Positions 33,402 to 41,555 of a stretch of DNA of 43,890 nt are shown here, piece by piece (the stretch's first letter is position 1; each line of letters opens with the position of its first letter). Both the position numbers and the translations under genes were made by a program. The stretch lies in assembly GCA_946498375.1 (NCBI GenBank), contig CAMMOI010000006.1, positions 1 to 43,890 on the forward strand, read 5' to 3'. Below the pieces are notes generated by a model. That model ran no database searches, had not been told where the DNA came from, and saw only the letters and a list, made by a program, of their open reading frames with translations. This DNA comes from an uncultured Mycoplasmatota bacterium (GTDB taxonomy: Bacteria; Bacillota_I; Bacilli_A; RF39; UBA660).

Positions 33402-33463
33402 TTTCACTTCCCTATCCTATATTTATAATAATAAAACAATTTCTAAAAGTCAATTAGATAAGG

Positions 33464-33489
33464 GAAAAAAACTAGAATTTAATCTAGTT
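33464..33489 (-). terminator. Terminator of the 139-residue hypothetical gene
   Basis: AACTAGA/TCTAGTT with a short loop and a T-run on the minus strand, overlapping the stop codon at 33488. Confidence 0.75.
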
Positions 33490-33907
33490 ATCTTTTAACT
33501 AAAACTGAATTATTTTTTTCATTTAATTTAGCTTGTAATGCTTCTCTTTCTTGAGCAATAAGAATTTGAAAACCATTGGGAATAGTTCCAGAAAACAAAT
33601 ATAATGCTAAAAGCTTTTCTTCACTATCCTCACAATGTAATATCGCCTCAGCCAAACGATTGATATTAACACCTGGTATTTGAGCTTTACCAATTTCTGC
33701 AATTAATTTAGGATTTCTAGATTTAATAACATGATTTTCCATAATTTGAGTTTTCACCTTAGATTGAGGATGTTCTTCAAAAAACTTAATAATATAATCA
33801 GCTTTTAAAGTAGTTATTATTAAAGAATATAAAGGATATCCTGTTTTTTTTGAAAACTCAGATAATTGCTCATAAGTCATATTATAAATATCTAAATTAT
33901 TGTTCAT
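33488..33907 (-). CDS. Hypothetical cytosolic protein (139 aa)
   Basis: A helical soluble protein (YEQLSEFSKKTGYPLYSLII, then LIAEIGKAQIPGVNINRLAE, ALYLFSGTIPNG). The repeated short helices resemble alpha-helical repeat proteins, but no family is recognised. SD GGGAGG is 7 nt before ATG 33907. It lies downstream of the DsbD-like gene (a gap of about 70 nt) and ends in its own terminator. Confidence 0.6.
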   Translation of the reverse strand: MNNNLDIYNMTYEQLSEFSKKTGYPLYSLIITTLKADYIIKFFEEHPQSKVKTQIMENHVIKSRNPKLIAEIGKAQIPGVNINRLAEAILHCEDSEEKLLALYLFSGTIPNGFQILIAQEREALQAKLNEKNNSVLVKR

Positions 33908-33979
33908 CAATCTAACCTCCCTTTTTGCATGATAATATATTATAAATATTACAAATTGTCAAGAAAAGATTAAATCATT

Positions 33980-35158
33980 TTAAAAATTAAACATTAACCA
34001 CTCTGGCTTAATAATTAACAATAATCCCATTATAATCATTAATATTCCACCAATTAAATGAGTTAATTTATTATATTTAGTAGATATTCCACTTACCCTT
34101 AAACTAATCATAGCTATTAAAAATACTACCAAATCATCTATTAAATAAAATATAATATATAATATTAGATATAGAATGCGACTTATTCCTGTTATATTAT
34201 TTAAAGATAAAATTTCCGTAAAAATCATTGGAAAGCCTAAAGAACATGATAGCTCTATTAAATTAACACTAACAGCTAATAAAAGTACTCCAATTAAAGC
34301 TAAAATCAAGTTTTTTTCATGAGTAAATTTATTAATAGTTTCTAATATCTTTTTTCGCTTTTTACTATTCACTACCTTACAACCAGTATCTTTTCTTTCT
34401 TGAATATAACTTTTTAGATTAATAATTCCAAATATTAAAGCCACTATAGCTATTAAAGTTCGTAGCCAAATTATAGAAGTTGCATCTAAAATTAGTGAAA
34501 TGCCAAGCATTGATAAAAAATAAACTAAACCAGAAGTAAATAAAAATATTAAGCCAAATAGCCACATTCTTTTTTTATTTTTCATTCCTAATAACATATT
34601 AATTAGAAATAATAAAACCCACATAGCACAAGGATTAAATCCATCTACAAAGCCTAAAATAATAGCCACCAGTGGAATAGACACACTTTTCATATCTATT
34701 TTACCAAGTATAGGAATATTTACTGATTGATTATTTTGATCATCATTTAAATAATTATCTATAGTATTTTTAATACTATCAGAAATAGTTTGACTATAAC
34801 CAATAAAGTATTTATTTCCAATAACTGTAAAGGGTACACTATTCTGATTTACATTTAAAGTATTTTTTACCTCTGTCATTATTTGAGCATTTTGCTCATC
34901 ATGCCAAACTTCATAAAAAACAAAATTAACTTTATCTTTATAATTATTTTCTAAAGATTCTAAAAATTCTTTTTCTTCTGCGCAATGAGGACACTCTTGA
35001 CCATGAAATAAATAAACAGTAATTTTTTGATCATCTACACTTTTATTAGCAATAGGTGCTACAATATCTTTATAATCATCATCAAGAGCTGATACATTTA
35101 ATGGTACAAGAAAAAGTAAAAATAAAATTAAACTAATTATAAAAGTATTTTTACTCAT
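33980..35158 (-). CDS. Thioredoxin-fused DsbD/CcdA-like membrane disulfide reductase
   Basis: 392 residues. A signal peptide (about 1-24), an extracytoplasmic thioredoxin-like domain with CPHC (Cys56, Cys59; LFHGQECPHCAEEKEFL), then about six to eight membrane helices. The membrane domain contains GFVDGFNPCAMWVLLFL (Cys177) and NLIELSCSLGFPM (Cys305), placed like the electron-carrying pair of DsbD/CcdA. It likely moves electrons from a cytosolic thioredoxin to extracytoplasmic disulfides. The domain order (thioredoxin first) differs from DsbD. It overlaps the upstream thioredoxin gene by 8 nt, so the two are coupled. Confidence 0.82.
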   Translation of the reverse strand: MSKNTFIISLILFLLFLVPLNVSALDDDYKDIVAPIANKSVDDQKITVYLFHGQECPHCAEEKEFLESLENNYKDKVNFVFYEVWHDEQNAQIMTEVKNTLNVNQNSVPFTVIGNKYFIGYSQTISDSIKNTIDNYLNDDQNNQSVNIPILGKIDMKSVSIPLVAIILGFVDGFNPCAMWVLLFLINMLLGMKNKKRMWLFGLIFLFTSGLVYFLSMLGISLILDATSIIWLRTLIAIVALIFGIINLKSYIQERKDTGCKVVNSKKRKKILETINKFTHEKNLILALIGVLLLAVSVNLIELSCSLGFPMIFTEILSLNNITGISRILYLILYIIFYLIDDLVVFLIAMISLRVSGISTKYNKLTHLIGGILMIIMGLLLIIKPEWLMFNF

Positions 35159-35414
35159 ATTTTTTTATTACCTTTTCTATATCTTGATATTTTTTTTCGC
35201 CAACAATTCTTGTAAGTTCATTACTATCTTTATCTAAAAAAATAAGTACCGGTAATATTTCTCCCACATTATAATATTTTATTTCTTCACTATCAAAATC
35301 ATAATCATATTCTAAAATTTCTATATTAGGATAATCTAATTTTATTTTATTTATTTCTTTATCGACAATTAAACAAGCAGGACACCACATGGCACTAACT
35401 TTTACTATTTTCAT
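35151..35414 (-). CDS. Small thioredoxin
   Basis: 87 residues, MKIVKVSAMWCPACLIVDKE (Cys11, Cys14), cis-Pro region VGEILPVLIFLDKDSNEL. It is shorter than TrxA, of the YtpP/glutaredoxin-like size. SD GGTGA. It precedes and overlaps the membrane reductase gene and is the likely cytosolic electron donor to it. Confidence 0.85.
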   Translation of the reverse strand: MKIVKVSAMWCPACLIVDKEINKIKLDYPNIEILEYDYDFDSEEIKYYNVGEILPVLIFLDKDSNELTRIVGEKKYQDIEKVIKKYE

Positions 35415-35498
35415 TTACTTCACCATCTTAATTTTACTATAATATTATTAAAATTAAAAGAATAAGCCCTAAATTAATCAAAACTTTATAATTAATAA

Positions 35499-36110
35499 TT
35501 AAATTTTGTATACCAACTTTTTTTCTTTATCAGGAATAGGCATTACTTTTGCAGCTCTTCCCAAAATGGCAAGAAAATTAAAGCATTCGGATAATGGCAT
35601 GAATATGCTAAAGCCATTATATAAAGGATGAAAAGCCACTTCACTTGCATTTAATAAATCTTCATCAATGATCAACTCTATTTCTTTATTTTCATCATAT
35701 ATTAAGTTAAAAATAGAAACATTACCAGGAGTTGCATTAATTAAACTAGCCATATCATTTGGCGTAACAAATTCCAATTTACAACAATCTAATTCCTCTT
35801 TTAATGCTTTTAAATCTACTTGCTTAGAACTATCTGTTATAACTAAATATTTTCTTTTTTCTCCTTTTCTTTCTTGAATCAATAGGTGTTTTCCTACAGC
35901 ATAATCATCTTTTAAATAATTATGCCATCTACTATAATCAACACAACCAGTTGGTTCCTTATGCCTGATACAGCAATCATATTTAATTCCCTTTTCTTCT
36001 AAGGCATCGCAAAACATAAAAGCTTTTTTTGTTTGTTCAATTTTGTATAATTCTTCTTCTGATAAAGAATAAATTTCAGATAATTTATCAATTGTTTCTA
36101 AACTATACAT
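35499..36110 (-). CDS. ProX/PrdX-type (YbaK-like) aminoacyl-tRNA deacylase
   Basis: 203 residues. After a 40-residue N-terminal extension, GKHLLIQERKGEKRKYLVIT, QVDLKALKEELDCCKLEF, NATPGNVSIFNLIYD and ASEVAFHPLYNGFSIFMPL reproduce the ProX/PrdX pattern (K-N-L-L ... D-L-K-A-L ... G-x-x-P-G-x-V-S-x-F ... F-H-P), including the conserved Lys and the GxxPG-like loop. Known members hydrolyse misacylated tRNA such as Ala-tRNA-Pro. This would complement the editing-deficient ProRS at 4783. However, its T-box appears to read tRNA-Asn. SD AGAGGG. Confidence 0.85.
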   Translation of the reverse strand: MYSLETIDKLSEIYSLSEEELYKIEQTKKAFMFCDALEEKGIKYDCCIRHKEPTGCVDYSRWHNYLKDDYAVGKHLLIQERKGEKRKYLVITDSSKQVDLKALKEELDCCKLEFVTPNDMASLINATPGNVSIFNLIYDENKEIELIIDEDLLNASEVAFHPLYNGFSIFMPLSECFNFLAILGRAAKVMPIPDKEKKLVYKI

Positions 36111-36138
36111 AATAATCCCTCTTTCTTAAAACAAATAT

Positions 36139-36416
36139 AAAAAAGACTAGTCGTATTCCCAATACTATGGGACGAAACTAGTCTTCTTTTTCCGCGGTGC
36201 CACCCAACTTATCATATTACATGATCACTTTTGATTCTAACAAATCTAGTAATTTTAACGGGTTACAACCGGCTTAGTCTACTGAAGGTATTTTACCTCT
36301 TTTGGTAAGCGACTCCAAAGTGTTATTCATAGTATTATATTAACTTAGTTCTCACTATCCTAAGCTCACTTTATAATATTGAATACTACTACTTCTCTTC
36401 ATCAAATGTCTTTATA
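36139..36416 (-). promoter_or_regulatory. T-box riboswitch upstream of the deacylase gene, apparently tRNA-Asn (AAC)
   Basis: The T-box core GGGTGGCACCGCGG lies at 36192-36205. Stem I starts GATGAAGAG and has AG-bulge AAGTGAG and apical loop GATAGTGAGAA. The specifier strand reads AAT-AAC-A-CTTTGGAG, parallel to AAT-CCT-A in the proS T-box, giving AAC (36322-36324). The acceptor-pairing bases are UGGC rather than UGGU, predicting a G73 discriminator, as in tRNA-Asn but not tRNA-Pro. The terminator GACTAGT...ACTAGTC with a T-run is at 36139-36185. Confidence 0.85.
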
Positions 36417-36422
36417 CATTAT

Positions 36423-36451
36423 ATTATATTACAAATAATATTATTCGTCAA
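36423..36451 (-). promoter_or_regulatory. Promoter of the second T-box transcript
   Basis: TTGACG (36446-36451), a 17-bp spacer and a perfect TATAAT (36423-36428), directly after the stop of the upstream gene at 36452. Confidence 0.75.
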
Positions 36452-38023
36452 TTATTTTAAAGTATGCCATTGATCTGACAAAGTATTATTCGCATGTACT
36501 TGGAAAACTACTGTTTGACCATTATCTAAAGTTAATTGTAAAGCCCATTCATATTCTGATGTTTGATAGCCAAAATCAAGATTAGCTACTTTAAATGTAC
36601 AATTATTTTCCTGACCATCTACTTGAGTATAATAACAAGTTCCACCACTATTTAACTTTAAAGTTTCAGTTTGAGTACTATCCTCTTCACTTGTATAAGT
36701 ATAAGTTTTATAATCAAGAGTATAATCTCCAACTTTTAATTTTGAAGAATTGCTATTTGTAGAACTTTGTTGCTTATTTTGTTCCTCTTCTAAGGCTTTT
36801 TGTTCTTCCTCTTTCTTTTTTTCCTCTTCTTCTTTTTTACGTTGTTCTTCTTCTATAGCTTGTTCTTCGGCTTTTTTTTGCTCTTCTATTTGTTCTTGAA
36901 TCTCTTTAATGCTAGTATTATTATCTTCTAATACTTCTTCATTAGAAAAGGCCTTGTCTATTACTTCATTAATTGGTTTAGTTAAATCTTCTTCATCAAG
37001 ATTAATTTCTTCTGATTGATCAAATATTTCCTCATCTTGATATTGTTTAGTTATTTCATAGTAATTGTTATCAAATTCTTCTTGATCAACTGTTTTATCA
37101 TTAAGCGAAATAATTGTCTTTTCATCATTATTATCTATATACCAATAAACTTTTTCATTAATTTGGTTATAAACTAATCCTAAATCATCAGATGAAGAAA
37201 CATCATAATCATTAGCAAATTCTATTTCTGTGTCTATTTCATATGTAAATATTTTTTGCTTAGAACTATCCTCTGCATATACAGTTATTTCATAATCTGA
37301 GTCAGAATCAATATCTAGTAACATTAAATTTACTTCATCAGTTGTAATATCTAAGTCTTCTAATTCATCTTTTAGCTTTTTAGTTAAAGTTCCATCTTTG
37401 GCCTCAGATTTTAAAACACTTTCCCAAGTAGTATTTTCTGTTTTTTCTTTTTCTTTCTCTTCTTCTGGTTTTAATAAAATATAACCAACTATAATTGCCC
37501 CAATTAATAAAATTCCTATAATAACTGATATAATTATTATTTTTTTCTTACTCTTTTTGCTATTTTCATTTTTTTGCTTAATTGGTTTATCTTTTTTTTC
37601 TTCACCTTGATTATCTTCTTTTTCTTTAGTATTTTTTTTATTTTCTGAATCTTTTTTCTTATCTGAAGATTTTAAATTATTATGGTCTTTATTTTTATTA
37701 TTAGTTGTTTCTTTATTTTTAATAATTTCTTCATTTTGTTTTTGATAAGGTAAATCATTTTGATTTGAGCTTATTTGCTCTTCTTTATCATTTTCTTCTA
37801 TAGTCTCATCAATTGTTTCAACATTTTCTTCTTCATCTACCTCTTCGGCTTGTTTTAATATTTCAAGGATTTCATCTTCAGTAGTTACTTCAAAATTTTC
37901 AATAATAGATTGATAAATATCCTCTATTTCTTCTTCGCTAATATCTTCATAACGATTTTTAATTATTTCTTTGATTGTTTCTTCATTTATTATAGAATCA
38001 TTATCTTTTTCTACTTTATTCAT
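36452..38023 (-). CDS. Acidic coiled-coil protein with one membrane helix
   Basis: 523 residues. A highly charged cytoplasmic N-terminal third (Glu/Lys/Asn-rich), one membrane helix near 165-188 (KIIIISVIIGILLIGAIIVG), then an outside part. That part has an Asp-rich segment (LLDIDSDSDYEITVYAEDSS, EF-hand-like and perhaps Ca2+-binding), a Glu/Lys/Gln coiled coil near 365-415, and a C-terminal beta domain with two Cys (GGTCYYTQ, ENNCTF) that may form a disulfide. No enzyme signature. An envelope sensor or scaffold is possible. Confidence 0.65.
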   Translation of the reverse strand: MNKVEKDNDSIINEETIKEIIKNRYEDISEEEIEDIYQSIIENFEVTTEDEILEILKQAEEVDEEENVETIDETIEENDKEEQISSNQNDLPYQKQNEEIIKNKETTNNKNKDHNNLKSSDKKKDSENKKNTKEKEDNQGEEKKDKPIKQKNENSKKSKKKIIIISVIIGILLIGAIIVGYILLKPEEEKEKEKTENTTWESVLKSEAKDGTLTKKLKDELEDLDITTDEVNLMLLDIDSDSDYEITVYAEDSSKQKIFTYEIDTEIEFANDYDVSSSDDLGLVYNQINEKVYWYIDNNDEKTIISLNDKTVDQEEFDNNYYEITKQYQDEEIFDQSEEINLDEEDLTKPINEVIDKAFSNEEVLEDNNTSIKEIQEQIEEQKKAEEQAIEEEQRKKEEEEKKKEEEQKALEEEQNKQQSSTNSNSSKLKVGDYTLDYKTYTYTSEEDSTQTETLKLNSGGTCYYTQVDGQENNCTFKVANLDFGYQTSEYEWALQLTLDNGQTVVFQVHANNTLSDQWHTLK

Positions 38024-38090
38024 TTTACACCTCTACTTTTAAATTATATTATCATAAAAATGGTTATAGGACAAATTTATTTTAAAATAT

Positions 38091-39455
38091 TTACTTTTGA
38101 TTATCATACATTAAGCCCTTATAGTATTTCCAAGCAATTACTTTAAAGGCTAATCTATTTATTAAATCTTCACTTACTTCTTTTTTATCTATTGCTTCTT
38201 TTACTTCTTTTAGGCTATTTTCATAATCTGATGTTATTATTAAATTATTTCCTGCTTGAATGGCTTTAGTATTAACACTATTAATAGAACTCACTGCTTT
38301 CATTGTTAAATCATCACTAATTATTACCCCACTAAAAGATAATTCGTTTTTTAATAAATTATGAACACTTATTGATAATGATGCAGGCATGGCTGAATCT
38401 ATACTATCTACTATATTATGGCTGATTAAAACTGCTTCGGCACCTGCATTAATTCCACTTGCAAATGGTGGTAAATCATTTTTTAAAATACTTTCATAAC
38501 TGCGATTATCTACAGTACTTGTAGTATGTGTATCTGCATTTGAGCCATATCCAGGAAAATGTTTTAAAGTATAAGACACACCCGTATTCTTAGATGCATT
38601 TATTACTACAGAAGCATAAATTGATGTTAATTTAGTATCCTGTTTAAGAGTACGATCATACATATAATCAGAAGAAGAAGTTGAAACATCTACTACTGGA
38701 GCTAAATTTAAGTTAATTCCTAAATTTTTTAATACTTGGCTTTTTAAAATGGTGTCTTTTTTAATTTCATTAAAGCCCCCTATATTATAAAGTTCAGAAG
38801 GAGATTTAAATTTTTCTGATGCTAAAGAAGAATTAGAACTTATTCTAACTACACTTCCTCCCTCTTCATCTACAGCTGTTAATATAGGAATCCTAGCAAC
38901 ATTTTGTAATTCTTGGATCATTTGTTTAACTTCATTTTCAGTTTTATTCAAAAAATCTTTAGCAAAAAATATATATCCTGAAAATTGATACTTTTCTAAA
39001 AGCTCAACAGCATCACTAGAGTAATGAACTAAAAAAAGTTGCCCAATTTTTTCTTCTAAAGACATCGTGTTTAATTTTTCATAGGCTAAAATATAATATT
39101 GACTAAAAATACCATCATCTATATATTCTAAAGGGATCTCGTTTAAGTTTTGAGATACTTCTGCTGTTTTTATTTCAATAATTGTATTATCTTGAAATTC
39201 AGTGTTTTTATTAAGAACCCCTGTATACTCTAAAATAATATTAGTTCCTATTTCTTGTTTTACGTTTTCTACATTAAAAGTATAATAAATATCATTTTTA
39301 TCTACTACGGTAAGATAATCTTTATTTTTATTAACTACTTTAGCATTTAAAATAGATGTGTTTTTTTCTTTTGCCTTTAAAGATATTAAGCTAAAAAAAG
39401 TTGCTATGATTAAAAAGCACGCAAAACAAAGTGGTATAATATTTCTTTTTTTCAC
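38091..39455 (-). CDS. Secreted glycoside hydrolase family 3 (NagZ-like)
   Basis: 454 residues from a GTG start (SD AAGGGG). An N-terminal signal anchor, a roughly 80-residue beta-rich extension, then a GH3 barrel: EEKIGQLFLVHYSS, AVDEEGGSVVRI, LNLAPVVDV, YTLKHFPGYGSNADTHT (His310 dyad region) and FSGVIISDDLTM (Asp381, nucleophile). This layout is that of beta-N-acetylglucosaminidases releasing GlcNAc from peptidoglycan fragments or host glycans. No (alpha/beta) C-terminal second domain, as in NagZ. Confidence 0.88.
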   Translation of the reverse strand: MKKRNIIPLCFACFLIIATFFSLISLKAKEKNTSILNAKVVNKNKDYLTVVDKNDIYYTFNVENVKQEIGTNIILEYTGVLNKNTEFQDNTIIEIKTAEVSQNLNEIPLEYIDDGIFSQYYILAYEKLNTMSLEEKIGQLFLVHYSSDAVELLEKYQFSGYIFFAKDFLNKTENEVKQMIQELQNVARIPILTAVDEEGGSVVRISSNSSLASEKFKSPSELYNIGGFNEIKKDTILKSQVLKNLGINLNLAPVVDVSTSSSDYMYDRTLKQDTKLTSIYASVVINASKNTGVSYTLKHFPGYGSNADTHTTSTVDNRSYESILKNDLPPFASGINAGAEAVLISHNIVDSIDSAMPASLSISVHNLLKNELSFSGVIISDDLTMKAVSSINSVNTKAIQAGNNLIITSDYENSLKEVKEAIDKKEVSEDLINRLAFKVIAWKYYKGLMYDNQK

Positions 39456-39520
39456 ATTACTCGCCCCTTATTTACATACTTATTAATTATTTTAGCAAAT
39501 ATACCTTGTTTCCTTCAATA

Positions 39521-39979
39521 TTATTTTAATTTAACGTATTGCAAAAACCATTTTGCAAAACCTTTTTTTGAAGTATATGATTCTACATCTTGATCTTTAT
39601 CAGCTTCTAAATAATCTATTACTTTTCCTTTTTTAAATATAATAAAAGATGGATAATATTTTATATATTTTTTTAAAGTGGTTTTACTTATATTGGAAAA
39701 AGATATTTTATAAAAACCAACTTGATAATCTTTTTGAAATTTTTTTAAAACACTTTCAAAATCATCAGATGAAAAACACATTGATTGATAAACGAATAAA
39801 CCAAAAGACTCCTTTTTATTAATTAAATTATTTAACTTTTTTATATTTATTTCTTCTAATGAAGTGTCTTTATAATATTTATTCTCTAAATAAAATGGCT
39901 TTTGATTTTTAAAAATTAAAACTAATATTATAATAAACAATAAAGTAATTCCAAAAATTAAAACAAAATGCTTTTTCAT
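39521..39979 (-). CDS. Membrane-anchored thioredoxin-like protein without CxxC
   Basis: 152 residues: N-terminal membrane helix, then a thioredoxin-like fold (FGLFVYQSMCFSSDDFESVL, then VGFYKISF, YYPSFIIFKKGKVID). The usual CxxC is reduced to a single Cys68 in MCFSS, so it cannot do classic dithiol exchange but could form mixed disulfides or be structural. Its start overlaps the stop of the rhodanese gene by one base (TAATG), so the pair is translated together. Confidence 0.7.
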   Translation of the reverse strand: MKKHFVLIFGITLLFIIILVLIFKNQKPFYLENKYYKDTSLEEINIKKLNNLINKKESFGLFVYQSMCFSSDDFESVLKKFQKDYQVGFYKISFSNISKTTLKKYIKYYPSFIIFKKGKVIDYLEADKDQDVESYTSKKGFAKWFLQYVKLK

Positions 39980-40692
39980 TATTTAACCTCGTGCAAAGTA
40001 TTAAAATCAATATTATAATAAGGAACTTTACTAAAATTATAATAATCTTTATCATTTTTTTCTTCTTTTACTTGAATACTATTTTTTCCTTTATAATACC
40101 AATATCCACCTATATTACGAATTTTTTTACTATTCCATCCCAAGGATACTAACATATCTTTCACTTCTTTGGCATAACCACCTGCTCCACACATAATAAA
40201 TATATTTTTATCTTTAGGGAAAATAGCTTCTAAAATGTCCATTGATTCTTCGTAATTAGCTTTATAACCCCCTTCATCAGTTACAGAAAATAAAGTAGTA
40301 CCAACATATAAACCACTTATATTTTCTTCTTGCTTTTGTTTAATATATTCATCTGTAAAACTAGTTAAATAAACTGCAGGAATTATTTCAAATCCTTTAA
40401 TGTAGCCACTTAAATAACGATCTCCGCCCTTATTTTCCCAAGTTGCCGTATCTTCTAGCATTCGAACATCTCTATATACAGTATCTGTTCTGTATAAATA
40501 ATTATCAATAGTTGATTCATTAATATTTTTATCAATTCCATATACTCCCCTTAAACCTTCTGATAATTCTGGTTCTGGCAATAAAACTTCTGATTTTTGA
40601 TTAGTTTGGTTATATAAAATAAAATAGCTAAATCCACCTCCTATTATCATACCAATGATTATACTTATTATTACAATTATTTTTTTTATCAT
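39979..40692 (-). CDS. Membrane-anchored rhodanese-domain protein
   Basis: 237 residues. A hydrophobic N-terminal segment (about 3-26) is followed by an extracytoplasmic rhodanese domain: YRDVRMLEDTATWENKGGDR, SGYIKGFEIIPAVYL and the active loop IMCGAGGYAKEVKDMLVSLG with Cys168. Such domains carry sulfane sulfur or oxidise thiols. The loop CGAGGYA is close to, but not identical with, the thiosulfate sulfurtransferase CRxGx[RT] loop. SD GGAG. Operon with the thioredoxin-like gene. Confidence 0.78.
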   Translation of the reverse strand: MIKKIIVIISIIIGMIIGGGFSYFILYNQTNQKSEVLLPEPELSEGLRGVYGIDKNINESTIDNYLYRTDTVYRDVRMLEDTATWENKGGDRYLSGYIKGFEIIPAVYLTSFTDEYIKQKQEENISGLYVGTTLFSVTDEGGYKANYEESMDILEAIFPKDKNIFIMCGAGGYAKEVKDMLVSLGWNSKKIRNIGGYWYYKGKNSIQVKEEKNDKDYYNFSKVPYYNIDFNTLHEVK

Positions 40693-40755
40693 AACTTTTT
40701 CTCCTTTCTACTTTAATTTAAAAAATTTAGCAGTAAAAATCGATAACGAAAAAGT

Positions 40756-40781
40756 TGAAAAAACTCAACCTAAAGTTGAGT
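40756..40781 (-). terminator. Terminator of the HTH membrane gene
   Basis: ACTCAAC/GTTGAGT stem (40763-40781), 5-nt loop and T-run on the minus strand. Confidence 0.8.
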
Positions 40782-40791
40782 AAAAATATAT

Positions 40792-41481
40792 TTAACAATT
40801 ACTTTTTAATTTAAGAGGAATTTCATAAGTCGTTATTTTACCATCTTGATTTGTAGCATTAATAGATAAAAACAAACTATTAGTTTTGTATTCCTTACAT
40901 GCTTTTTCATAATTATCTACTGTAAATGTTACTTGCTTTAAAAAATCTTCTAATTTTATAGGACTTTTACCTTCATATTCATGTAAATCTATTTGTCTTT
41001 GAATATCATTATTTTTCTCATACAAAACACACTCTATTTTCTTATAATCTTCTAAATCATCACCACCACAATATTTAATATTAGTTATATATATTGCTGA
41101 TTTAGTATCATTATAAGCAATATTACCAGATATAGTAAAGTTTTTACAATTTGTAGATAAAATTTTAAATTTAAAATCTTGATTTCTAAAAATAAATATC
41201 GATGCTATTCCCAAAATAATTATAAATATAATAATTAATATCCATATTTTTAAATATTTAGAATGCTTATTATTATATTTTCCGTTATAAAATTCATCTA
41301 TACTAACATTAAAATCTTTGCTAATTTGTTTTATAAGAGAATAATCAGGCAAGTTTTTACCATTTTCCCATTTGCTAACAGCTTGATAGGTTATATTATA
41401 TTTATCAGCAAATTGTTTTTGAGTTAAATTATGTTTTTTTCTAATTGATTTAATAAAATTGCCAATCTTTTCTTGATCCAT
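40792..41481 (-). CDS. XRE-type HTH protein with one membrane helix and an outer domain
   Basis: 229 residues. N-terminal XRE domain (IGNFIKSIRKKHNLTQKQFA, NITYQAVSKWENGKNLPDYS), a membrane helix near 77-98 (IWILIIIFIIILGIASIFIF), then an extracytoplasmic beta-rich domain with several Cys. The architecture is a DNA-binding domain linked across the membrane to a sensor, similar in plan to the protein at 27759-29330. Single gene with own terminator. Confidence 0.78.
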   Translation of the reverse strand: MDQEKIGNFIKSIRKKHNLTQKQFADKYNITYQAVSKWENGKNLPDYSLIKQISKDFNVSIDEFYNGKYNNKHSKYLKIWILIIIFIIILGIASIFIFRNQDFKFKILSTNCKNFTISGNIAYNDTKSAIYITNIKYCGGDDLEDYKKIECVLYEKNNDIQRQIDLHEYEGKSPIKLEDFLKQVTFTVDNYEKACKEYKTNSLFLSINATNQDGKITTYEIPLKLKSNC

Positions 41482-41555
41482 ATTAATTCCCCTTTTATCA
41501 ATTACTTAGTACTTACATTATATCATTTAGTAAATTATTTTTATATATGAACTAT

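Noticed and set aside
36293-36310. A CCA triplet in the second T-box leader (TTACCAAAAGAG) as a proline specifier
   Set aside because: It lies beyond the CTTTGGAG segment that follows the specifier, and UGGC in the T-box core does not fit A73 of tRNA-Pro. AAC fits both criteria better.
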